This document shows, in pieces, positions 27,338 to 37,326 of a DNA stretch of 64,000 bases. The position numbers and the translations under genes were made by a program. A model generated the notes under the pieces. The model was given only the letters and a program-made list of their open reading frames with translations. It made no database searches and was not told the DNA's origin. Origin of the DNA: Gorsachius magnificus (Eukaryota; Chordata; Aves; Pelecaniformes; Ardeidae); the NCBI GenBank assembly GCA_034008185.1, contig CM067087.1:42798590-42862589 (forward strand). The letters are read 5' to 3'. Each line of letters opens with the position of its first letter. The stretch's first letter is position 1.

Positions 27338-28690
27338 TGGAGACAATTTATAGTTTCCAAATTTGTGTGAGAAGCGTTTTGCCCTCAAGTGCAATGCATT
27401 CATTATTAAAAATAAACTGCAAAGGTTCTGCTCACATGGAAACGTCCCTTTTAGTATCACAAATAAAACTGGGCAGGAGGGGGGACCATATTGTAATTTC
27501 CAAATATAATTTTTATCATACTTTAGAATAATTTGAGATACAAATCAGAAGGTCCTCAGTAGTCACAACTGCAAACTTGCCATCTCGTCTGTCAGAGGAA
27601 ATATTATTACAGCTTTTTTTTAAAAGTCAGCAGAAGTCCTGATGTTCTAAATCTCCTTTTGCACCTCTAGGTAACCTTAAAAAAAATTCCTTATACTATG
27701 TAGCATCTCAATCTTAATTTTAGTATAAAAATGAACTTTTGGGTAAGGTCTACAAATTCAGTTAAGCCACTTTTTTTTTTATTATCTTCAGAATAGGGAA
27801 AATGCATTCCATTTTATATTTGACAGAGGTTATTTTAGGGACGCCAATAACTCAAAAAATGGGCAGTTTTTACACTATCTAGGTTGTGCTACATTTAGAC
27901 CATTTTCTTCTTGCAGGTGAATGACTATGGCGAATTTGGAACTAAAAATAGTTGCGCAATAACTATAATGGTACAAAAATTATAACAGGACCCTGACATG
28001 GGTCTTTCTGGCCATTGATGGTACCTCATATCTATAATTGTGGAGGAAGATGTTTCAAAGGACTACTGCCAGGAGCCACTGGTTTTAAACTTCATAGGCA
28101 TAAAAGGCCTTGCTGTAGTAAAAGGACAGCCAGTTTTCAGCCCAGCTGAAAACCTTTCCGCTTCACCTGAATGATTGTTTCATACTTTGAGATGTTGTTT
28201 AGCCTAGATTGCACCCTGATTATTTTTTTTCTGTGCGTACATTTAAAAATTATATATTTTGAATAGAGGTAAGTAAATAAACCTTTCAGATTAAAAAACC
28301 CTCATAAACAAAAATAAAAAGGCTTTTTTTGTCTTGTAATTAATAGCACCTGCCTGTTAATATTAGGTACAGCTTCTTGTTCAGGAATTCTCTGACCCAG
28401 AAATTGCTGGAGGCTGGGAGTTTATCCTATACAAGTTTGGTAAAGCTGTTCTTTACATTTTTTCATTGGCATCTGCTATTAGCCACATGGCTAGGTAGCT
28501 CAGTCTGAGCCAATACAACCTTTTTCTTGCAATACTATCCCTTTTTATGATCTGTTTTTCTTAATGTTCAGGCATCAGATTTGATTCTGGATAATTTTAG
28601 CACATTTATATGTATGAAAATATATACACATATATGAAATTGTACTGTAAGTTAAATATGAAATTGAATCATACAGACAAACATGGCCCC

Positions 28691-28706
28691 TTTTTTTTTT
28701 TTTTTT
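28691..28706. repeat. Poly(T) run, 16 bases
   Basis: Sixteen T residues immediately followed by GTAG. The run would act as a very strong polypyrimidine tract for a splice acceptor on the plus strand (see 28711-28792). Confidence 0.9.
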
Positions 28707-28710
28707 GTAG

Positions 28711-28792
28711 GAAAGTATTGCTTTACACTGTGAAAAGCACTTCTTCAGCAAAATTTTATAAATTCTCCTCTCGTTTCCAAGAGAAGACTAAG
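28711..28792 (+). other. Exon-like interval, plus strand
   Basis: A 16-base T run and TAG (28708-28710) precede 82 bases that end at a consensus donor (AAG then GTAAGTGG at 28793). One frame is open throughout: it finishes a split codon, then gives 27 codons. The peptide is rich in Ser and Lys and not recognised. Signal quality is high, but evidence of transcription or conservation is lacking. Confidence 0.2.
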
Positions 28793-31650
28793 GTAAGTGG
28801 GAAAAATATTATGGGACCTTCCAGTAATAAGATTGTTTTCCTCCTCCACTCAGCCTTATTAGCGTTAAACCCTACAGTGCATCTTTCCAATTGTCAGATT
28901 GATTGAATAATGCAAAATTTGATACAAACACTGTTCAGTGCTTAATCTAGCTCTTACATTTCTAAGTCCTGAAGATTAGAGAGGCCCTGATTATTGCGTA
29001 GTTTGGAATGTCCCCAGTTTAACACTGTAAGGAACAACTGGATGCAATATCTGAAATGAGGACAAACAGGAATGAAAATTCCTCTATAGACTTGGTTCTC
29101 TGTGAAAATGTACTGATGTACCCTGCAATATATCTCCTGCACCCAGATGGCAGTAACATGCTCTGTATAACAGAGGACAGTGCTTTGGCTAGCAGGTTCA
29201 ACATTCCCACGTATATTTATTATGATTATGCAAACCATTTAAAAAAAAGAACACCAGCCACAAACTAATAATTATAAGGCAGCTTAATGATCTTGTAGAG
29301 GCTCAGTTAAGTACAACTGTATGTTTTCCTACCACAGAAATCTATACAGAAGTGGAATAGTTTTGTAAGTCCAATTTATTTTTTTAAAGAGGAGGAAGTA
29401 TCTTAATATTTAGGGCGGGAATATATCCTTGTGGGATTTAGGTTCAATGATCTGCTTTTCAGGGGATTTCTTATGTCTTCTCAAGTAATTTAGCTCATAT
29501 CCACACTTAGCTCATGTCTATTTAGTTATGGAGACCTTGATCTTAATAAGAGTTGCCCAGGCAGGAAAAAAGGTATTGTTGAGCCTTAAAGGTGCTGAGC
29601 ATCAACTAAATACTGGTTGTGTCAGTAGGATCCTGGCATCAGGGAAGTGTTTAAATAGCTTCTGATGGAAATCTGAAGTTCTGTGTTAACTATATAGTAT
29701 AAACTGTATGAAAATTCCTTACTGTTGGCTCCTTTTTGTAACTTGAAACTCGGTAACCTGTTGTTTGGTTTACAGAACCATTTCCAGGGGGCTGCATGTT
29801 GACTCCAGGATCAACTATTAATATTATGTGCACATAAATTCTCTGAAGATAAAAAGATCCTGAGTTGTCTGCTTTGGGAGCCAATTTGACTCTGAGCCCA
29901 ACGTCATGTTGACCAACCCTTTAAAATTCCGCTGTGTTTGTATATTTTAATACACTTTCAGGGCATAAAGAAATAATTGTTGTTCCCTTCTGCAGACTGT
30001 GATTTACAACGGTCATTTTAAGTAACCCATAAATGTATGCTAAAGCTCCTTAAAAAAACCCCCAACATATATTGTGCCAGTTCAGTGAGATACTTCTAAA
30101 ATTGAAGTCTAGGGTCTTCTCTTTCATATGTTCAGCACCAAAACCACCAAAATTACTTTTAAAAAAACCTGACTGTTACTGCTTGGATATACACTTTCCC
30201 AGCAGGGACATAATGAAAATTCAAGAAGAATTTGGACAAGGCAGTAAGAAGTTTAAAAAAGATGTGTAAGATGGGTAAAAATGATCAAAGCAGACTTTTT
30301 TTTTCTTAACTATCATAGGCAGTCCATAATAAAAACACAGCACAGTCTTCCTAGCAAGATATAATGCAACACGGGTGTTAGGTGCATGGGCCAAGAAACC
30401 ATATCAGAAATGTTGCCTCCTGCTACCATGCTGTGATTCATGGCAGAGCTAAGTATTCTGAACACAACGAGTAATGGCTTTTGCTCCTCTCTGGCTGATA
30501 GGGTCCTTTAGGGTGTGGAGAGACCCTCTGCAACAGGGAAGCAAGATGCCTTCCTCCCTCCCACCATTGCAATGAACATGACAACGTGACTTTGTTTGAG
30601 CTTTGCATGCTTGAGCACCAAAGGGGCCCGGAGCATTACAGAGGGACAGTCTTTCCTACGTACTCTTATTGTTTTATGGTATAATAACTGCAACTATTTT
30701 GCATTCATATTTTATTTATATTCCTACCTTTGTAATCTACTAAACTTCTCATCTCGTATAACTTTTTTAGGATTTAAAAGTATGAGTGACAAGGAGATGG
30801 ACAAGGGGCATAAGATGTCTGAGGCTTAGTTTGCCCTGTTATATCTGAACTTTTGCAAACTGCTCCTTATGGGATGGTGGCAGGGGTCTGCACAGTTGCA
30901 GATGGCATGAGATAGCTGGAAGGAGTGAGGAAGGGCAGCTCTTATTCCTTCCCCGGTTGGAGAAGAAAGTCACTTCATCATGAAGTGAATCCTCTCACCT
31001 GCTAAAGGTTTAAAAAGTTTCAAGGCTAATATTAAAAAAGCAGAAGCGTAAGTAACAAAGGCATATTTGGAGAGCAGCACTGAGATGATCAATCATTGAT
31101 GACAAATCCAAGTTTTCATGTTAGGATGTGCAAAAGCGCATTGTAGACATCTGTTCTGTGTGCAAAATGAATAGCAAACACTTATTTTCTCAGCTCTTTT
31201 CAAATGAGTAATCTGCTAGAAATTGAGCTGAATTACATGGAGTATAGTCATTTTAGTATACATAATCTGGAAAAGAATAGATCTCTAAACAGATGAATTC
31301 ATAAATTATGTATTTTTGACATTTAGATATATCACAGGGACCCTATAAATCAGGCTCTCTTTGAAGTTATGGTGCATGTAAACCACTTTCAGACCTTGCT
31401 GATGATATTATACCAACACGTCTTGCATTGCACCACTGAAAACCGCACTCCAAAACTTCATCCCTCCACACTGCCCTTAACACCGTTTAACTTTCAGCAG
31501 AGTGCACCTATCTACCCAACCTGCTGCTATGTCGCTAAAGCATTTTACTGTTGAATTCTTTTTATAAGCCAGCATTCCAGTTAGGTCTCCTATTTTTAGA
31601 CATTTAAGTTCAGCGTGTATTTGGTAGTCAGAATAGTTTTCTTTCTATAT

Positions 31651-31722
31651 ATAAACTATATATAGTTTATTCATTATATAAACTCTTAAAATCTCTATAT
31701 ATATTTATATAGAGTTTATATA
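31651..31722. repeat. Nested AT-rich palindromes
   Basis: A perfect 20-base palindrome, ATAAACTATATATAGTTTAT (31651-31670), is followed by a hairpin whose 12-base arms TATATAAACTCT (31675-31686) and AGAGTTTATATA (31711-31722) match perfectly. Inside that lies a third inverted repeat with 9-base arms (31693-31701 and 31706-31714). Such sequence can extrude cruciforms and often marks variable or fragile simple repeats. No terminal inverted repeats of a DNA transposon were recognised. Confidence 0.85.
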
Positions 31723-31867
31723 GGTATTCTCCCTAAACTATTTTAATAAGTGTTATATCTATATGTTTATATATCAATCCAGAAATTTATAATATTTATA
31801 GAGATGTTATTGTTATATAAAGGTATGAAGGTAAGATCAGTGCTATGGCTCTCAGGAAGGATGGTCT

Positions 31868-31976
31868 CGGCTCCCAGCCAGGAGCCTCAGAAGCCGCCTG
31901 TGACCCGCAGTCGGGCGCATCTGGCAACGCGCTCACCCGACACACACAGGATCCGGACAGTCTTTGAGTCTTCGTG
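31868..31976. other. CpG-dense patch
   Basis: Ten CpGs in about 110 bases, beginning about 70 bases after an extremely AT-rich palindromic tract. Plus-strand and minus-strand frames are both open across it (31750-32010 and 31796-31981) without a recognisable product. The abrupt change in base composition is the notable point. Confidence 0.55.
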
Positions 31977-32702
31977 TCCATACAAAAGGCAAGTCTGGTC
32001 CTGGAGATGATTTCAGCTGGTTCGGGATTTTATACAGTTTTCATTAAAGGTCTGAGTGCAGTGGGGATTTGATTTCTTTTTCCATAGCCATCTGTAAGAC
32101 GTGTGAGAGCAGCTGCTCCTACAGCGGGTGCCAACTCCTAGATTTCCTGGGAGAGAAGCTAACAAGGTTTTAGGAGGTCTGTCTTTTAGCTCAACCAAAG
32201 CTGTCATTGGATATTGCTGGTTTTGCTTTATTAAACAGATACTATATTTATTACAAAATAGTTGACAAACACCTGGAACAAAATACCTTCCTCAGAAAAA
32301 AGTCTGTGTAGAGACTGGAGATTGTCACAGAGAAGAACCTGTACCAAAAGACTGTGTGATGAAGACAGAGTTTCTGTTCATATTTTTAGTAGTTTATTCC
32401 TGAGTTCATCTATGGAAACAAGAGCAGAAGCAAACTGAATATATATAAATAGATAAATACAAATAGGCAAGAATATTCAAACCTGTTCTAAAATGGAAAC
32501 TCAGCTCTGTTCTTGTAAACCATGGGTTTGTATCGTGCTACATGAAAGAACGTAATACAGTCATTCAAGTACTGAAATTAGTTATTCAGGCAAGTTCCAA
32601 TAGTTCTCTGTATGTGAACAATTAACACATTCTAGAGTTAAATTTCCAGTGTTCCAGAACAGAGCAGCATTGTTATGTGAATTGCAGAGCCACGGCTTGG
32701 CC

Positions 32703-32806
32703 CATAGAGTCATTGAGGTTGGAAAAGACCTTTAAGATCACCAAGTCCAACTGTTAACCTAACCCTGCCATCCCACCACTAAACCATGTCCCTAAGCACC
32801 TCATCT
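32703..32806 (-). mobile_element. CR1 LINE, 3' UTR fragment, minus strand
   Basis: On the minus strand this gives the CR1 3' untranslated signature: GAGGTGCTTAGGG, TTTAGTGGTGGGATG, CAGGGTTAGG, then CTTGGTGATCTTAAAGGTC and TTTTCCAACCT. It shares all of these blocks with the copy at 45393-45680, so the two belong to the same subfamily. It is heavily 5'-truncated, holding no ORF2. The terminal octamer array is reduced to a single imperfect unit (CTCTATGG) near 32703. Confidence 0.93.
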
Positions 32807-35800
32807 GATGCTCCTGACAGTGGCTTAAGATCTCTGTCCATAATGTGCCACTGATTTTTTTTTTTAAATAAACTTTCTCTCAAGGTGCTTTGCTTCACAA
32901 TGCTTCTATTTATTATTCATTATTCTATTTATGTAATCTTCCCTTTTGTAGAGGCAAACTTTTTTATGGCTCTAATTCAGGTATTTGTCCAGTTGTCTTC
33001 TAGGTTCAAGCAATCACCATGATCAGGATTTCAGATCATAACTGGGTAACTGGGGTTATCAATTTCCACTAAGTGCTATGCTCCAAACCATAGAGTTTGG
33101 AAAGTGCAAAGTAGCATACGTTATCTCAAAAACTTGTCCAGACTGAAGTGAAATAAGATGGTATTTCACATAGAGAATTTCTAGGCTGATCATTTCACAG
33201 CTAACAGAGTGCCCTTGCTTTCAGCATGGTTGGACCCAGCTATAGAAATCTCATTAATTCTGAAGGCAGTTTCAGTTTTCATTGCTACATGTTTCAGCAG
33301 TAACAACAATAAATATATTAATTTGCTATCATAGTAATTCACTGAATTGTCGTATAATTTTATTAGGTCAAATCAAAGATAGTGCACTGAAAAATATACA
33401 CGTATTAAAATTTGATAGTTAAGGTTTATGAGAAATATATAGATGGTAAACATTGATGAACATTCTGTCTATTTTAACCCTCATTCTCAACAACCTTGGA
33501 CAAATATTTCAATGACTACTGTAGCTGAAATGCAGGTACCAGAAAAAAAAATTAATAATCTCTCTGGAGGTTCATAAACCAATTACTTAGGGTTGGAATT
33601 CACAAGGCTTTCCCATTGAGCTCTTTTAGTTTCCATAACAGAAATCATGCAAAGCTGAGAGTCGGTATCAAATGAGTTATACTTGGATTCTATGATATAT
33701 GTTGCAAGGGATTTTCTGTATATTTTTACCGTCCTTTTTAGACATTAGGGTTAATTTTCTCTTGTTGTTAACTTACAAAATTATCTTATAAATAGTTGTA
33801 ACAACAGTGTATTTGATACTAAAAGTTGCTGGGAGGCTTGGAAATGATTCAGTGGAGGTAGTTTCCCAAAAGAAAAGAAGCCTTTTTTCATATAGAATCT
33901 AAAGGTCAGACCATTTCAGAAATATTTTAGCTATTAGTAGACATGCTTAAAAGCTTGAAGGAGAAATCTGAGCCTGTCGTTCCCAGTTTATAGTTGTCCT
34001 ACAGTTCATTTAAAGATGGTCTCACTTTCCCTCATTGTGAGACAGTTGTGTTGCAACCAAAGTAATGAATGATCTATAACCTTAAATTTGAGAAGGATTC
34101 CATGTATTTTTTCATTCTGAGTAGGGACTGTTTGAACACTGCTTTATCTGGTGAGAACAGTTGAACAAGTAAATATGAGATCAAAACATAGCTTTGGGGA
34201 AAAACAGTTTATATGCCTATGTAAGAAACTACTGCTGTAGCGTATGGTGATATATAAGGTCATTGTATAATTTGTAAGAAATTCAGCAGAGGGCTAATTA
34301 CATGTGTGTGACAAGTCTGCACATGTACTTTTCCACAGCTGATGTTCAGTAACTCCATTTTCTCTAGAGACATTTGAAATTATGCTGCTCTTGAGGTTGA
34401 ATTAGAAGCCCTCTGGGGAATACAGACACATTGTCTGAGAGTAAATAAGATGATGGCGAGAGTTTCTTCTCCGAGAGCAATATTCTAAGGCGGTGTCAGA
34501 TAGGGTCTTGAGTTCACTGGGCTGTTGTTAAGAATTATTTTCTTAAGAAATAATATCTAAAAAGCAATGCAAATAAACAACTTATTGAAAAAAATATTTT
34601 ACCTGTAACTAGAATTATATCTGCTTCAGTGAACCTGAACAGGTTCTTTTGTTATTAATGCCTACTAACTAATTTAATTGCTAATACCTGCTAATTCCAT
34701 TTTTATCAGCTCAGAAGAAAACCCCAAAGCCATCACAAAAATACTGCCCATAGCCAAATAAACTCCCTTATGACACATTTAAAACGGGTTACATAAAACT
34801 TCAAGCTTGATGGATATTAAAAAGAAATAGGAAAACTGTGTGACAGTCACAAGGGTTTCAGCTGCTCTCTGCTTAGCTGCCCTCAGCCAAACAAAGCTTC
34901 TGAGGCTCTGAAATAAATTTTGAAGATTAAGGCCAGCGGACGATGGAAATCCCTGATAGTCGAGAATGACTGTAAAAACTCTGAGTACAAAGGAAAGCTA
35001 CAGGCACGGGGTAACCTGCAAAGCCTGTCTCTTCAGCACAAACCAAGAAATGTCGTCTTGGCAGAGAAGCACGCGGCATCTCCGCTGCAGGGTTTGCAAC
35101 TAGAAAGTGAGCTGCCAGCTTGGTGTTGCGGAGCTTGTATACAGGCAGCCAACATGTGAGTACGTGTTGTCACTAAGCCAGCTCCTTGGGCAGGACTAAC
35201 TCGGAGCAAATGGAGGACTTCGATTGCAGTGGCCCTGCTGACACGGGGATGCTTGCCTCCTTGTGGCTTGGGTTAGGCTGATTGATTAAAAAAACCCCCA
35301 TCTAATTAGTTCATGAGAAATCTATATCCACATCAACCTCATCTTCTGCAACCAAAGAACTGTTCTCACTGCCTTTTCAAAGCCACTACAGAGCCAAGCC
35401 TTCTAAATCAGCAACTTACTGTTCTGATCGCTTCTGTTTCTCAAAGTGTAGCATGAAAGTAATGTTTGGTTTTGGAAAAGGGATGAAAAAATCATTTTAC
35501 TGGGTTTTACTGTTTGTTTTTTTTTTAATTGCTCTTTTATTTCCAGGAAACCATGTAGCCTATGTGTCGACACGACCCGGACAGATGGTTCTGAACAAGA
35601 TTCTGCTAGATTTCTTGTGAATGCTGTGATATAGACATCAGTTTCACATTTTCTGTATTCATTTCATTAATTTGCTTTATCATGTTGCAAGGAAATGCAA
35701 TTACCTGCCAAAAGCATACATCTGGGAATGCTTTCAGTTGATCCAATGTTACCACCTTTCTATGTTTGTCTGCTAATGCCAGGCATTAAAAACAAAGCTG

Positions 35801-36720
35801 GCTCTTTCCAAAAGCAGTGCCTATATTCTCTATCCACTCAGACATAGTTTTAAGATCATGAAGGAAGGGATGGGTTTATCGTGTCCCAGTTTGACTTGTC
35901 TCTTACAGTCTCTGTGTAAATTCCTTTGGCATTTCCACAGCTGGGCAAGCTCCGCTCTTCTCAGACTGAGGTGAAGCACGACTTTGGCCAGGCTTGAGTT
36001 TCTTGTTGCAGCAAAACACCAAATGTGGTTGCAAAGGTGGCTTGGCAGAAAGCATAATTTCCAAAATGTACTGTGACTTTTATACAGGAAAGCTTGAGAC
36101 CAGTGTGGTCACTGAGCTATCGAGATTATCAGGGTTGGGGATATAAAACTCCATGATACTGGCAGGAAAGGGGCAGTGGGTTTTTGCTGAAATTATTTTT
36201 CACAACTTTTTCTGGCTGTAGATGATTCCTCTCTGATATATTCTGTGCTACTTATTGGCAAGAAGCAGAAGATGTTAAGTGGGAAACTTAAAGAAAAAAG
36301 ATGTTGGGAAAACATCAGGCCTTCCCTGTCTTTTCCATGGTGCTCTTATACCTATTCAGAGAGACCGTGGTTAGTCTTCTAAAAAGTAAGTTTATCAAAA
36401 GTCAAATCAGGCAGCTCTGTTTATAGCCTGCAATTACTTAAGTAACTATAAATTTGAATGAAATTAGGTGTTAATATCTGTCTATATGAGTAGTGCAACT
36501 GGGTATCAACACTGAGTGCTATTATCCGAAGGTAATTATTGACACAGGCCTTTAGCTACACCTTAACATATTTATTAAAATTTCTTTTTACAATCACTGT
36601 TGATATTCAGTTATTATAATTTTGTTCCTTATTCAGCTGGTGAACTATAAACTTAAAAAAGATACTTGTAATAACATACTTGTCACATTGTTTTTTAAAT
36701 ATGTAATGCATGTTTAAAAC
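32807..36720. other. Unique non-coding DNA
   Basis: No gene or repeat recognised beyond short homopolymers. A 269-base exon-like interval (34887-35155, plus strand) has a pyrimidine-rich acceptor and a GTGAGT donor and keeps several CpGs. An open frame of 80 codons from 34917 has no ATG start and no recognisable product. Confidence 0.6.
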
Positions 36721-36721
36721 A

Positions 36722-37225
36722 TTCAGGACGAGCGTGGCCAGCAGGTTGAGGGAGGTGATTCTGCCCCTCTACTCTGCTCTGGTGAGACCTCACCTGGAGT
36801 ACTGCGTCCAGCTCTGGAGCCCTCAGCACAGGAAGGACATGGAACTGTTGGAGCGGGTCCAGAGGAGGGCCACAAAAATGATCCGAGGGCTGGAGCCCCT
36901 CTGCTATGAGGCCAGGCTGAGGGAGTTGGGCTTGTTCAGCCTGGAGAAGAGAAGGCTGCGGGGAGACCTGATTACGGCCTTTCAGTACCTAAAGGGGGCC
37001 TATAGGAAAGATGGGGAAAATCTTTTTAGTAGGGCCAGCTGTGACAGGACAAGGGGTGATGGTTTTAAACTGAAGCAGGGTAGGTTTAGACTGGATATAA
37101 GGAGGAAATTCTTTACAACGAGGGTGGTGAAACACTGGAACAGGTTGCCCAGAGAGGTGGTGGAGGCCCCATCCCTGGGAACATTCCAGGCCAGGTTGGA
37201 TGGGGCTCTGAGCAACCTGATCTAG
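36722..37225 (+). pseudogene. CR1 ORF2 C-terminal fragment (end of reverse transcriptase polyprotein)
   Basis: An uninterrupted frame gives roughly the last 168 residues of CR1 ORF2, entering after the catalytic part of the reverse transcriptase. It contains the signatures [77 protein letters not shown] and a terminal ALSNLI. The apparent Met start at 36710 lies in flanking host DNA, so the frame merely reads in from outside. The endonuclease and the catalytic core are absent, so the fragment cannot support retrotransposition. Lack of stops implies recent insertion. Confidence 0.95.
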
Positions 37226-37296
37226 TTAGCAGTGTCCCTGCTCCCTGCAGGGGGGTTGGACTAGATGACCTCTAGGGGTCCCTTCCAACCCAAAAC

Positions 37297-37326
37297 ATTC
37301 TATGATTCTATGATTCTGTGATTCTT
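37297..37326 (+). repeat. CR1 terminal octamer array
   Basis: ATTCTATG (37297-37304), ATTCTATG (37305-37312), ATTCTGTG (37313-37320) and a final ATTCTT. The array is the short microsatellite that ends CR1 elements and primes reverse transcription; it fixes the orientation and 3' boundary. Confidence 0.96.

Larger units (their letters stand above)
22813..32701. other. Unique non-coding DNA with scattered simple repeats
   Basis: No gene is supported. Open frames stay below about 110 codons and no retroposon was recognised. Sub-features described separately are a 34-base A run, CpG-dense patches at 26965-27043 and 31868-31976, a short palindrome at 27319-27337, an AT-rich palindrome cluster at 31651-31722, and three exon-like intervals (24846-24892, the acceptor at 27917, and 28711-28792). 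Confidence 0.6.
36721..37326 (+). mobile_element. CR1 LINE, 5'-truncated, young copy
   Basis: About 606 bases of the CR1 3' end. It opens in the late ORF2 region ('gcgtggccagcaggttgag', 36732), runs to an intact ORF2 stop (37223-37225), continues through the short 3' UTR with the GGTTGGACTAGATGACC and CCCTTCCAACCC blocks, and ends in the octamer array. 5' truncation is usual for CR1. No target-site duplication is evident, also usual for CR1. The open frame and well-kept octamers make it one of the youngest copies here. Confidence 0.97.

Noticed and set aside
31621..31820. TATA-rich tract considered as a promoter
   Set aside because: TATA strings here belong to palindromic simple-sequence DNA, and no initiator or downstream gene could be identified.
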